A stretch of 64,000 nucleotides of DNA from Kordiimonas aestuarii (GTDB taxonomy: Bacteria > Pseudomonadota > Alphaproteobacteria > Sphingomonadales > Kordiimonadaceae). Within the stretch, counting starts at the first letter, position 1, and each line of letters begins with the position of its first letter. This document shows, in pieces, positions 18,701 through 27,364 of the stretch. The notes beneath the pieces were generated by a model that was not told the DNA's origin, did not search any database, and saw only the letters and a program-made list of their open reading frames with translations. The stretch is taken from assembly GCF_025574465.1 (NCBI RefSeq), contig NZ_JAOBPP010000015.1:85789-149788 (forward strand), given 5' to 3'. The translations under genes were made by a program, and so were the position numbers.

Positions 18701-19176
18701 TCCTGTGGCTTGGCGTTAATCAGCGCGCCGATCCGCCCCTGGCTGACAAGCGCCGGTGAATGCGCGCCGGTTGCCGCGTCGGCAAACAGCAGCTGCACGT
18801 CTTTCTGGCGCACGTCCTTGCCGTTGATGCGGTAGGCGGAACCACTTTCCCGCTCGATCCGACGGGTAACCTCGATAAAGTCTTCGTCGTTATAGTCGGC
18901 TGGTGCCGATCGGTCCTGATTGTCGATAACAAGGGTAACTTCGGCCATATTGCGCGGGGAGCGTTTATCGGTACCGGCGAAGATCACATCATCCATGCCC
19001 GAACCGCGCAATGATTTCGCGCGGTTCTCACCCATTACCCAGCGGATAGCTTCAAGAAGGTTGGATTTACCGCAGCCGTTAGGGCCCACGACACCGGTCA
19101 GACCACGCTCGATATGAAGCTCGGTCGGATCGACGAAGGACTTGAACCCGGATAATCGCAAACGCGAAAAACGCAT
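15718..19176 (-). CDS. smc: Chromosome segregation protein SMC
   Basis: 1152 residues, full length. Walker A is in VVGPNGCGKSNLLEAIRWVMGE (about residues 29-50). Two very long coiled coils flank a hinge at roughly residues 480-620. The C-terminal head has the signature SLLSGGEQALTALSL and Walker B CVLDEVDAPLDD. An ATP-driven loop-forming condensin core that works with ScpA/ScpB. The N-terminus MRFSRLRLSGFKSFVD is the conserved start. It lies downstream of two DsbA-like genes and dciA, a familiar alphaproteobacterial order. Confidence 0.97.
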   Translation of the reverse strand: MRFSRLRLSGFKSFVDPTELHIERGLTGVVGPNGCGKSNLLEAIRWVMGENRAKSLRGSGMDDVIFAGTDKRSPRNMAEVTLVIDNQDRSAPADYNDEDFIEVTRRIERESGSAYRINGKDVRQKDVQLLFADAATGAHSPALVSQGRIGALINAKPQDRRAILEEAAGISGLHTRRKEAESRLRGAEGNLTRLQDVIQAMESQVQNLKRQARQAVRYRDISGDIRKTEASLLYLKWKLASEEVITLERTMREAEKATAEVAEVVARLSKEQTEVAATLPPLRDADAEAAATLQRLTIERENLEKEAERRKEAAASLRAALEQVAADRAREQDIAGDATAAVDRLKAERERLEKARDSEKANEIKARETLDGAAKAASAAESEYDTLSEQAAQARARRSSLESDKLAIARRTAQLEAEQVRLRGEMDTITAEDEVLSALKAAEGAVAKQEERLTHAGEALSGAEAATQQARASRNDADAVKSELEGRVKTLTGEVTSLRRMFESEGEGDDVPVSADVRAEPGFEVAVGAALGDDAEAGMAGDAPRFWAARDTLPVPDWPDGVGPLAPHLEAPDVLARRVAYTGLLRDGADGDRIASALKPGQTLVSMDGALWRWDGFCQRAGAPSEAAIRLERKNRLAALEHQLEGAETKAASAGAAAAAAVDAHQKARDAEAAQRQVRGDAEKALGEARRALVSAEQEASRRASKVAMLKDTLARLAEEEKESLARQATIDEKVAELPQNAKLEEELQVMRSKVEALRADLSHARASYDSLRREADVRNDRLNAIRTESGAWELRVKSASKQLTALDERQADTERQLAAAEASPEDMEARRQALLDAIDVADKTRRDTSDKLKAAEAELAQKDQALKATSEGQATARERQIRAEAAVENAVSRRKDIATQVGERFECAPTHLLEKVGLEASDSLPDASVLESRLDKLKRERDRLGAVNLRADEELTEIDEQLTHLTSERADLENAIARLRQAISNLNREGRTRLLAAFEVVNNHFGELFKSLFGGGAAHLELTESDDPLDAGLEIFASPPGKRLQALSLLSGGEQALTALSLIFAVFITNPAPICVLDEVDAPLDDANVERFCNLLDEMIDRTDTRFLIVTHNAVSMARMKRLFGVTMAERGISTLVSVDLERAEELREAG

Positions 19177-19249
19177 GGCTGCGCCAAACTCCCCCTAACT
19201 CAAACCAAAAGCCACGGCGCCCACCCCGGCACCGACCAGCCGACGCCCC

Positions 19250-19939
19250 CTAGCTTGCGTCGTCGATGGCTTTTTCCATTGTTTCCATCAGATCATCGAA
19301 GGTCGTGAATTCAACCCGCTCACCGTCAACAAAAAAGCTGGGCGTGGAATTGACCTGATAGTCGTCAATCGCTGTTTTGGTCAGCGACATCAGGTGCTTG
19401 TGCATGTCCTTGTTGTTCACGCAACGGTCAAATTCAGTGCGGCTGATACCCACACGCCGCGCAAGCGACGCCAGTTCATCCCCCGGGTTTTGCGACCGTG
19501 CCCAATCATACTGGCGGGCGAAAAACAGGCCCATCAGCTTTTGGGTGACTTCCATGTCGCCACAGCGCGCAGCGGCGGAAGCTATCAGATCAACCCGGTT
19601 CATGATGAAATTGCGGTAAAGTACGCGGACCTTGCCGGTCTCGATATATTTTTTCTTGAATTCGGGGAAGACGTCCTTGGCAAAGGTTGCGCAGTGCGGG
19701 CATGTCAGCGAGGCATATTCGATCACGGTCACCGGCGCGTCGGCATCGCCATAAATGATATCACCCCATGTGCCCTGTTCGGCACCCGCTTCGGCAGGCA
19801 CCTCTGTCGGCGCCATTGAAACGACTTCACCCTCGGTCGCTGCCTTGTCGTCACTTTGATCACCGCACGCCGCAAGCATCAGAAGCGCTGCCGCAGCACT
19901 GGTCACACGAAGGGAAAATGCGCTCTTATTGTAGTTCAT
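19250..19939 (-). CDS. DsbA-family thiol oxidoreductase, lipoprotein
   Basis: 229 residues from the ATG at 19939 (GGAG upstream; the frame is open to 19954). Signal peptide with lipobox LMLAAC, so it is predicted to be membrane-anchored in the periplasm. A thioredoxin fold follows with the redox motif TCPHCATF and cis-Pro region VNSTPSFFVDGERVEF. Acts on periplasmic protein disulfides; whether it oxidises or isomerises is not clear. A paralogue lies just upstream (20031-20633). Confidence 0.88.
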   Translation of the reverse strand: MNYNKSAFSLRVTSAAAALLMLAACGDQSDDKAATEGEVVSMAPTEVPAEAGAEQGTWGDIIYGDADAPVTVIEYASLTCPHCATFAKDVFPEFKKKYIETGKVRVLYRNFIMNRVDLIASAAARCGDMEVTQKLMGLFFARQYDWARSQNPGDELASLARRVGISRTEFDRCVNNKDMHKHLMSLTKTAIDDYQVNSTPSFFVDGERVEFTTFDDLMETMEKAIDDAS

Positions 19940-20030
19940 GACTTCTCCACCCACTATATATTGTGTTTACATCGCATTGAAGGCGGTGACGAGTCTTTTT
20001 TGAAGCCCGTCGCCCTGATGATTTAGGAAA

Positions 20031-20633
20031 TTATTGTGCGGCCTCGATCGCGTCCTTGAGGTCTTCATAGGAATGCATATCGATTTTGGCACCATTCACC
20101 AGAATGGCTGGCACAGCGTTGATCTGGTAGCTCTCGATGCCGAAGTTGCGCATCTCAACCATATGCTCCTGCAGGGCACGGTCCGAAATGCAGTTGCCCA
20201 ACTCTGTCTGGCTGACACCAGCGTCTCCGGCGATCTCGGCCATTACCGCGTAAGGATTGTCTGACGTCATCCATTCTTTCTGGCGTTCAAAAAAGGTTTC
20301 CGTCATTGCCTTGGTGGTGTCCGCACTTGTGGTGCAGCGCGTGGTAACAGCAACCGCCATGTCGTAGCGGTCCCGCACGAAGTTACGGAAGATGAACTTC
20401 ACCTTGCCGGTGTCGATATAATCGGCTTTCAGCTGCGGTAATATCTCGCGGGCAAAGCGGGCACAATGCGGGCAGGTAAAGGAGCCATATTCAATAACCT
20501 CCACTTTGGCGGTCTTGTCCCCATAGGTAAGCTCGCCTCTCAGGCGAGGCCCTTCCGCACTATCTTGTGCGTGTGCGACCGGAGCGAAGGCAAGAAGGAT
20601 GGCGGCCAGTACTGCTTTTTTTAACACGTTCAT
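20031..20633 (-). CDS. DsbA-family thiol oxidoreductase, secreted
   Basis: 200 residues from the ATG at 20633, ten bases after the dciA stop; the frame is open to 20675. Signal peptide MNVLKKAVLAAILLAFAPVA ending HA|Q. Redox motif FTCPHCARF and cis-Pro motif INAVPAILVNGAKID. It has no lipobox, unlike the downstream paralogue, so the pair appears to provide soluble and membrane-tethered periplasmic oxidoreductases (inference). The ribosome site is weak, which fits coupling to dciA translation. Confidence 0.88.
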   Translation of the reverse strand: MNVLKKAVLAAILLAFAPVAHAQDSAEGPRLRGELTYGDKTAKVEVIEYGSFTCPHCARFAREILPQLKADYIDTGKVKFIFRNFVRDRYDMAVAVTTRCTTSADTTKAMTETFFERQKEWMTSDNPYAVMAEIAGDAGVSQTELGNCISDRALQEHMVEMRNFGIESYQINAVPAILVNGAKIDMHSYEDLKDAIEAAQ

Positions 20634-20643
20634 ATCCCATTTG

Positions 20644-21171
20644 TTATTGGTCTTTTTTTGTACCCGAGAAAACATACTCCCCCAGGCTTTTAACCGCTTC
20701 GCGTAGCGGGCTCAACTCTCCATCACCCACAAGCGTGTGCAAATTTTGGCTTGCTTCCGCGCTTAGGGGCTTTTTTTCCAGAAGCGCTTTGTGAGTACGC
20801 GCCGGCAGCGGGCCCTGCTTCACCTCAAGCTTGGCGACGGCGGCATAGCCAAAGAAGCTGTTCACCATCTCGATTACCCGGCCTGCCTTATGGCTCAGAA
20901 GCGGCGCAAAAGCGGATTCACACCTTACAACAAGCGTCGCCCCCATGCGTTCGCCTCGTGGGAAACGAAGGCTGACTGGCACGGTGCTGGCGGCAAGCTC
21001 AGGCCCCACGATATGCGCCCACCGGGTCACCACCTCAATCTGGGCAAAGCCCTTGGCTCGCATGGCGGGCGTGACAAGCGAACGCGCGACAGCAGAAGCG
21101 CTTGCGGTATATTTCCGGCGCTCGGGCTGCTTTTTTTTATCGCCAGTTTTTTTGTCCGGCGGCTTCGCCAT
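20644..21171 (-). CDS. dciA: DciA family (DUF721) replicative-helicase-associated protein
   Basis: 175 residues with a lysine-rich N-terminus, then a DUF721 domain (GFAQIEVVTRWAHIVGPELAASTVP, LVVRCESAFAPLLSHKAGRVIEMVN). DciA proteins load or assist the DnaB helicase in bacteria lacking DnaC. Divergent from mutY, with the two DsbA-like genes and smc following on the same strand. Confidence 0.85.
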   Translation of the reverse strand: MAKPPDKKTGDKKKQPERRKYTASASAVARSLVTPAMRAKGFAQIEVVTRWAHIVGPELAASTVPVSLRFPRGERMGATLVVRCESAFAPLLSHKAGRVIEMVNSFFGYAAVAKLEVKQGPLPARTHKALLEKKPLSAEASQNLHTLVGDGELSPLREAVKSLGEYVFSGTKKDQ

Positions 21172-21303
21172 GTGTCTCGCCCACCATTTGTGCTGTGTGC
21201 GGCCATTTTACTTGCAAGTCTATAAGGCCACGCTATGGTCCTGTGCTACCTGATGGCCCGGCCCCGGGCAAGGACAAACGGAAGACTTCAGCGCCTTGTG
21301 ATC

Positions 21304-22347
21304 ATGAGTATCGCCGACAAACTTCTTGACTGGTACGACGCCAACCGCCGCAGCTTGCCATGGCGATCAGCACCCGCTGACCATGCTGAGCCCTACCACG
21401 TATGGCTGTCTGAGATCATGCTGCAGCAGACCACCGTTGCCACTGTAAAGGGATATTTCGAGAAATTTCTGTCACGCTGGCCCACAGTCGTCGCCCTTGC
21501 CGCCGCGCCACTTGAAGATGTTCTGGCTGAATGGGCTGGCCTTGGCTATTACGCCCGGGCACGCAACCTGCACAAGTGTGCGAACGTTATTACAACAGGC
21601 CATGATGGGCGCTTCCCTGAAACAGAGGCCGAACTGCGCGCGCTACCGGGCATTGGCGACTATACCGCCGCCGCCATCGCTGCCATCGCCTTTGGCGAAA
21701 GCGCCGTGGTTGTGGACGGCAATGTGGAACGGGTGGTCAGCCGACTGTTTCGCGTAAGTGAAGCCCTGCCCGCCGCCAAAAAGCAGATCAAGGCCCGCAC
21801 CGCTGAGATTACACCAGCGCAGCGTGCGGGCGACTTTGCACAGGCAATGATGGACCTCGGGTCAGCCGTTTGCACCCCGAAGAAACCCAAATGCCTGCTG
21901 TGCCCGCTTCACCGCGACTGTGCCGCCAAGGCCGAGGGCGACATGGAGAAATATCCCGTCAAGGCACCAAAGAAGGTGAAACCCACGCGTAGGGCCATCT
22001 CCTTCTGGCTGGTCCATGACGGCGATGTTCTGCTGGAACGCCGCCCCGTCAAGGGCCTGCTTGGCGCGATGCCGGGCCTTTATTCAACGCCCTGGGTGGA
22101 ACGGATTGACTTCCCGGTAAAAGCCGAATGGCTGGAGCACGTACCAACAGATGATTACTGGAAACCGCTTGAGGGACTGGCCAAGCACACCTTCACGCAT
22201 TTTCATCTGGAAACACAGCTTGTGGCCGCCAAAGCCAGCGCAAGGCACAATGTTGAAAACGGTTTCTGGCATCCACTTGACGGGCTTGAAAACGTGGGAC
22301 TGCCCACAGTGTTCAAGAAAATCGCCCTGCTGGCGAGATCATCTTAA
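21304..22347 (+). CDS. mutY: A/G-specific adenine glycosylase MutY
   Basis: 347 residues from the ATG at 21304 (MSIADKLLDWYDANRR); the frame is open from 21235, so a slightly longer form is possible. Catalytic Glu in LSEIMLQQTTVATV, helix-hairpin-helix LPGIGDYTAAAIAAIA, catalytic Asp in VVVDGNVERV. A 4Fe-4S cluster motif is complete: four Cys spaced 6, 2 and 5 (CTPKKPKCLLCPLHRDC). The C-terminal NUDIX-like domain recognises 8-oxoG. Removes A opposite 8-oxoG. Overlaps the convergent next gene by four bases. Confidence 0.95.
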   Translation: MSIADKLLDWYDANRRSLPWRSAPADHAEPYHVWLSEIMLQQTTVATVKGYFEKFLSRWPTVVALAAAPLEDVLAEWAGLGYYARARNLHKCANVITTGHDGRFPETEAELRALPGIGDYTAAAIAAIAFGESAVVVDGNVERVVSRLFRVSEALPAAKKQIKARTAEITPAQRAGDFAQAMMDLGSAVCTPKKPKCLLCPLHRDCAAKAEGDMEKYPVKAPKKVKPTRRAISFWLVHDGDVLLERRPVKGLLGAMPGLYSTPWVERIDFPVKAEWLEHVPTDDYWKPLEGLAKHTFTHFHLETQLVAAKASARHNVENGFWHPLDGLENVGLPTVFKKIALLARSS

Positions 22348-22865
22348 TTTTCCTGTAAAGGGGGAGCCACCCGCCGCCACGAAGTTATCACCGCCCCAAC
22401 AAGGCAAATGACTGCGATGGCCGCCAGTATAGCGTTTTGATACCATATGGCCTTTGCAAGCAGCATTGAGCCTATTCCCGCCACAAGCAACCGTGCAAAA
22501 CGTCGCCAATCATGTGAAGGGCGCGGATCAAATTTCGCGCCTGTTTCTGTTTTGTGACGATTTCCCAGACAATGTTTTCTCACGAACTTTTCACCCACCA
22601 GAACCAGCGAAGAAAACAACACGGCAACCACGCCGGTAACCACAAGCCGATGCAATCCGGCAAGGGCACCAAGTTCTTCACTTAATAAGATAATACCCAT
22701 CGTCAGCATGAAGCCCGCCGAATACATGAGAGACAATATCTGCGTTAGCTTTAGCCGTTCCGCATCGGACACCTCATAGCCCTGCCGCCAGTTCCTGACA
22801 TAAAAAAGCCGTCCCTCTGTATTGCGTAGAAATGCGGTTTCATAAGCGTCAAAAAGGTCAAACAT
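22344..22865 (-). CDS. Uncharacterised four-helix membrane protein
   Basis: 173 residues, not recognised. Hydrophobic segments are visible around LSLMYSAGFMLTMGIILL, LVVTGVVAVLFSSLVLVG, FARLLVAGIGSMLLAKAIWY and AILAAIAVICLVGAVIT, with a charged His/Lys/Arg loop in the middle. A GGGGAATTC ribosome site precedes the ATG. Convergent with mutY, sharing four bases. No function assigned. Confidence 0.65.
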   Translation of the reverse strand: MFDLFDAYETAFLRNTEGRLFYVRNWRQGYEVSDAERLKLTQILSLMYSAGFMLTMGIILLSEELGALAGLHRLVVTGVVAVLFSSLVLVGEKFVRKHCLGNRHKTETGAKFDPRPSHDWRRFARLLVAGIGSMLLAKAIWYQNAILAAIAVICLVGAVITSWRRVAPPLQEN

Positions 22866-22942
22866 GAATTCCCCAGTACCTAAAGGCGATAGAATATTTA
22901 TATAATATGCACTTTTAAAACTATAACGAGAAAATGAAATGA

Positions 22943-22972
22943 AAATGGGCCGCGCGAGCGGCCCATTCTTTC
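22943..22972. terminator. Hairpin terminator after the lysine-rich small gene
   Basis: A 10-bp stem (22944-22953 with 22958-22967) with a 4-base loop. On the minus strand it is followed by TTTTCATTTCATTTTC, so it most likely ends the transcript of 23020-23133. Confidence 0.7.
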
Positions 22973-23019
22973 AACGTATGCATCAAAAAGTGAAAAGCCT
23001 GATATCAGGCCTCCCGATA

Positions 23020-23133
23020 TCAGGACTCAAGGTATGCCGGTGCCTTTTTCGTGGCCTTGGCGGCTTTCTTGGCCTTCTTGTCGAGGGCCGGTTTCTTCTT
23101 CGCTTCTTTTTTGGTACTTCGCTCTTTGCTCAT
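23020..23133 (-). CDS. Lysine-rich 37-residue small protein
   Basis: A short frame: ATG at 23133, TGA at 23020-23022. GGAG six bases before the ATG is a good ribosome site, and a strong terminator hairpin lies 50-80 bases downstream, so it has the marks of a real one-gene transcript. The product is about 40% lysine (opening MSKERSTKKEAKKK, middle DKKAKKAAKATKK, end APAYLES), reminiscent of histone-H1-like or nucleic-acid-binding tails. No signal or membrane segment. Function unknown; nucleic-acid binding is only a guess from charge. Confidence 0.6.
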   Translation of the reverse strand: MSKERSTKKEAKKKPALDKKAKKAAKATKKAPAYLES

Positions 23134-23300
23134 TCTATTCTCCAAACAAGCAATCGGCGCAGGCTGTCAAGCCTCGCGCCAGACCGGGGCGACCGACGGG
23201 CCGCACGGATGTCCGGTATCTGAAAGGATGTCGGTATCGCGCCCTTAAAATCAATACAGATTAGAAAAGATTGTGAATGCACGCAAAGTTCAATTTACCA

Positions 23301-23336
23301 TAAAACAGGCGCCCTCCCCGGGCAGGGAGAGCGCCT
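23301..23336 (-). terminator. Terminator of the sulfotransferase-like gene
   Basis: A GC-rich hairpin (23307-23336, outer AGGCGC/GCGCCT, inner CTCCC/GGGAG), followed on the minus strand by TGTTTTATGG. Confidence 0.7.
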
Positions 23337-23382
23337 TTGATCAGCCATGCAGACGGGCATCCGCACAGCCGGAGGTAACTTT

Positions 23383-24375
23383 TCAGTCTTTCTTGCGTAA
23401 CTTTTGTCGTGCCCATCGCCAGGCTGAATAAAACCTGCCGCTTTCAAACCTTTTGCGCCGCGCCATACGACGGGCAAACCCCGCAAGAGAGGAAAAATAC
23501 TGAGCCTGTTCGGCAAGAGACAGCGGCGGCTGCACATCGGGTGGTGCCAGAAGCTCATCCCGGTACGCTTCAAGTAGCGGATCACTGTATTCATGTGGGG
23601 CGCCCTGACATATTGCCGTAAATATATCGGCCATCAATGCGGTGTTCATCTTCATACCACCGAACTCGCGGTAATAGGCATCCCGTGTTCGCCGAAAATC
23701 ACCGCCAGATTTGTCACATTCGATCGCCGCAAGCATGACCTGAATAACGGGGTCCATGCTGCGATTGCTTTCGTCCGCCATCTTCGATTTTACAGCGGGT
23801 TCAGGAATGCCAAGAGCGGCGAAAAAACCCGGGACAAGATTTTTTTTCTCTCGTTCATAAGAGCGAACATCAAGCGTTATCCCGGGGACAAATTTCTGCC
23901 AACGCGCAAGCAGCGCGTCATAGTTCAGGTTACGCTGTATGATCAGGGGTAAAAGCCTCGCGGGCGTACGCCTGTCGGCATATTTCAGATGCTGCTGGAA
24001 CGCGCTACGGGCATAACCGTATATATTGCGGAAATACACAATAACTACAATTTCGTGCCCTTTTAGCCCATCGAGAATGGTCGCGATTTCTGGTTCTGAC
24101 GCATTGGAGAAACCCTCGCCAGACAGAAGCAGGGATTGACAGCCCTGCTTCTCGGCATCTGTAATGGCATTGCCTAAAACTGCTAACGCTGCCTCCGCCT
24201 GCCCATACTGTACCAAGCGCCAAAGATGGGAATGCTGCCGCGCTACCTTATTCTCCTTCAGCATGACCGGCCAGAATACGCCATACTTGCGCAGGAGATT
24301 AACATTCTCCCGTGCAAACGCCTGAATGGAAGTGGTGCCGGTTTTGTGCATTCCTATATGCAGATAGATTTTCAT
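23383..24375 (-). CDS. Sulfotransferase-family-like P-loop protein
   Basis: 330 residues. It opens MKIYLHIGMHKTGTTSIQ, the PAPS-binding P-loop of sulfotransferases, and the second half of the fold shows VIVYFRNIYGYARSAFQQHLK, matching the 3'-phosphate-binding Arg/Ser motif. Would transfer sulfate from PAPS to a glycan or other acceptor, but the acceptor is unknown. AGGATATGAGTA precedes the ATG. The gene is visibly more AT-rich than its neighbours, hinting at later acquisition. A distant relative lies at 53731-55074. Confidence 0.7.
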   Translation of the reverse strand: MKIYLHIGMHKTGTTSIQAFARENVNLLRKYGVFWPVMLKENKVARQHSHLWRLVQYGQAEAALAVLGNAITDAEKQGCQSLLLSGEGFSNASEPEIATILDGLKGHEIVVIVYFRNIYGYARSAFQQHLKYADRRTPARLLPLIIQRNLNYDALLARWQKFVPGITLDVRSYEREKKNLVPGFFAALGIPEPAVKSKMADESNRSMDPVIQVMLAAIECDKSGGDFRRTRDAYYREFGGMKMNTALMADIFTAICQGAPHEYSDPLLEAYRDELLAPPDVQPPLSLAEQAQYFSSLAGFARRMARRKRFESGRFYSAWRWARQKLRKKD

Positions 24376-24435
24376 TACTCATATCCTGTGGCGCGAGGCA
24401 AATCCGTCGCAACCCGAGCACCGTAACCGATTGGT

Positions 24436-25569
<1,134 letters not shown>

Positions 25570-25662
25570 TTACAGGCCCCGTCCCTGGAGCCAACAGGCT
25601 GAAACTGCCCAATTCCGGGCGGCATTTTTGCTCAAGTTTCAGCAAACCATTGAGGAGATTAT

Positions 25663-25706
25663 GATTCCGACTCGATTCGACGTCAAGCGATTCTTTAAGA
25701 TGAATC
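25663..25706. promoter_or_regulatory. Cluster of five GANTC sites upstream of ccrM
   Basis: GATTC 25663-25667, GACTC 25669-25673, GATTC 25674-25678, GATTC 25689-25693 and GAATC 25702-25706 all fall within 44 bases, against about 0.2 expected by chance. They lie 112-155 bases before the ccrM ATG, between rnhB and ccrM, and are targets of the enzyme encoded next. The likely role is methylation-dependent control of ccrM (inference). Confidence 0.7.
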
Positions 25707-25719
25707 AGCTAGTTATAGG

Positions 25720-26370
25720 CTATTCTTCATTCAAAATCTGCCGAATCGGCGCAAAAGTTTTCCGGTGATAAGGGCTCACACCCACAAGTTTTAGTGCGGC
25801 CATATGTTTGGCAACACCATATCCTGCGTTTGAGCCCCAACCGTATTCCGGATGATTTTCGCCGAGTTTTTTCATCAGTCGGTCGCGAAAAACTTTTGCA
25901 ACAATGCTCGCAGCAGCGATCGAAAGCGACCGGGCGTCCCCTTTGACGAGGGTACGTGTGTGTATCTCAAGCCCCGGTGCGCGGTTCCCGTCTACCAGCG
26001 CGGCAGCCGGCGTTATCGGCAGCCCCGCCACTGCCCGGCGCATCGCCAGCATGGAAGCTTCAAGGATATTGATCTCATCAATCTCGGCCACCGAGGCATC
26101 GGCGACCGAAACCGCGATGGCGCGTTCATGGATCAGGTCATAAAGAGCCTCCCGCTTCCTTTCAGACAGCTTTTTACTGTCATTCAACCCCGCGGGTATG
26201 TAGCCAGGGTCAAGAACAACCGCTGCGGCAACAACCGGCCCAGCCAGCGGGCCCCGGCCCACTTCGTCCACCCCACATAGCGGAGAATAGCCTTCGCGCT
26301 CCAGAACGGCTTCAAAGCGCCAGTCAGGCGTCGCCGCCATATCAAGGCCACCATGTTCAAATAAATCCAT
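25720..26370 (-). CDS. rnhB: Ribonuclease HII
   Basis: 216 residues from the ATG at 26370 (AAGG just upstream; another ATG at 26340 is possible; the frame is open to 26433). Catalytic motif GVDEVGRGPLAGPVVAAAV with Asp-Glu, then LNDSKKLSERKRE, and SIAAASIVAKVFRDRLM with the second Asp region. Cuts the RNA strand of RNA-DNA hybrids and single ribonucleotides. Precedes ccrM on the same strand, a common alphaproteobacterial order. Confidence 0.95.
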   Translation of the reverse strand: MDLFEHGGLDMAATPDWRFEAVLEREGYSPLCGVDEVGRGPLAGPVVAAAVVLDPGYIPAGLNDSKKLSERKREALYDLIHERAIAVSVADASVAEIDEINILEASMLAMRRAVAGLPITPAAALVDGNRAPGLEIHTRTLVKGDARSLSIAAASIVAKVFRDRLMKKLGENHPEYGWGSNAGYGVAKHMAALKLVGVSPYHRKTFAPIRQILNEE

Positions 26371-26491
26371 CACCTTAACCGTTTCGTAAAGCACCCCGGT
26401 CCATATCTCGAAAGGGACTTGTGCCTTGACCATCGACCCACCAGCCCGGCATTCTGTGCCGCAAATTCACTCAAGCCGGACCATATTTGAT

Positions 26492-26929
26492 ATGCACCCG
26501 ATTGCCAAAGCTTTTGACCGATACTGGCACCAGCTGAAAGGCGTCCGTAAAATTCCGCGCTTCCTTGATTTCAACATCAATGACGTGCCGGGTAACGCCT
26601 TGCCGTATATGTCGCTGCTGCAGGTGGAAAACAATCCACGGCGCTATCGCTACCGGCTGGCGGGCACGTCTGTTGTCGCGGCTTATGGTCAAGATCTGAG
26701 CGGTGTCTATCTGGACGAAATAGACACGGGCGGTCGGTACGATCGGTATGTACATAATTTCAATGAAGTGACGGACGACCGCGTCGTCAATCGCACCACT
26801 GACAAATATCTGATGGAAAATGGTCGGCTTTACAGCTTCGATGGTCATCTCTACCCATTTGAAGGGGTCGGCGGAGATGTCTCCCGCATCATCATCCTTG
26901 CGATTGATGACTGGACCGCCCTCAGATAA
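26492..26929 (+). CDS. PAS-domain protein (PAS_5-type)
   Basis: 145 residues from the ATG at 26492; the frame is open from 26426 using TTG or GTG starts, and no strong ribosome site separates them. The sequence (HPIAKAFDRYWHQLKG, RYRLAGTSVVAAYGQDLSG, YLFPFEG-like region around DGHLYPFEGVGGDVSRI) fits the alphaproteobacterial PAS_5 family, small cytosolic sensor-like proteins without an attached output domain. Ligand and partner unknown. Divergent from rnhB. Confidence 0.7.
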   Translation: MHPIAKAFDRYWHQLKGVRKIPRFLDFNINDVPGNALPYMSLLQVENNPRRYRYRLAGTSVVAAYGQDLSGVYLDEIDTGGRYDRYVHNFNEVTDDRVVNRTTDKYLMENGRLYSFDGHLYPFEGVGGDVSRIIILAIDDWTALR

Positions 26930-26952
26930 GCCAGCCAACAGCAAACGGAGTG

Positions 26953-26986
26953 AAAAAAAGGCGTTCCTTAGCGGATAAGGAACGCC
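26953..26986 (-). terminator. Minus-strand terminator below the 27 kb short gene
   Basis: An 11-bp perfect stem (26960-26970 with 26976-26986) with a 5-base loop, followed on the minus strand by seven T's. It points to a transcript arriving from higher coordinates. Confidence 0.8.
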
Positions 26987-27223
26987 CTCAGTGCTTGGGT
27001 AGGTTTAGGAAAGAATAGCAGAGCGCCGTGGAAGCAGCGCCCTTCACTCAAAACAAATAAGATACTCGGAACAAATAAGATTGGTCGGGCCGGGATGGGC
27101 GCTTGGGGCTAGGGTCAGGGGGTATCGTCCGCACCCCTGCCCGACCGGAACCTGCTGCTGCTCTAACACGTCGATGCACAGAGACTTGAGCTGGATGCAA
27201 CAGCGGGTTCTAGGCTCTTCCGC

Positions 27224-27364
27224 TTAAGCTGCGAGCGGAACGCGTGCCAACCGAGCCGACCGCCGTTTGCGGCGCCAGGTGCGGGTCTCTGCCCGATGGC
27301 TTGTGGCTTGGGGTTGGGTGGCGACGGAGCGGGTGCCCGCATCGCGCATAAATTCGGTAAACAT
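27224..27364 (-). CDS. Possible 46-residue basic protein
   Basis: A reading frame from the ATG at 27364, with GAGGAG seven bases upstream, to TAA at 27224-27226. The product opens MFTEFMRDAGTRSVATQPQ, then becomes very arginine-rich (RTWRRKRRSARLARVPLAA). The LAA C-terminus resembles the end of a ClpXP degron, which may be chance. The frame is open further upstream to 27418, but the ribosome site favours 27364. A terminator lies about 240 bases downstream, leaving a long, foldable 3' region. Not recognised; may be a dual coding/regulatory RNA. Confidence 0.4.
   Translation of the reverse strand: MFTEFMRDAGTRSVATQPQATSHRAETRTWRRKRRSARLARVPLAA

Noticed and set aside
16145..18835. Long plus-strand frames across smc
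   Set aside because: Serine/arginine-rich shadows of the coiled-coil codons on the opposite strand; no ribosome sites.
22998..23032. Repeated GATATCAGG near 23.0 kb as a repeat family
   Set aside because: Two short partial copies only; too little to call a repeat array.
27083..27146. GC-rich foldable segment considered as SRP, tmRNA or RNase P RNA
   Set aside because: Lacks the GGAAG/AGCAGCC SRP loop, an Ala-type acceptor with T-arm, and RNase P conserved blocks; kept only as unnamed structure.
27224..27364. The RVPLAA end as a tmRNA tag
   Set aside because: No resume codon context or tRNA-like ends on either side, and the frame opens with a normal ribosome site and ATG.
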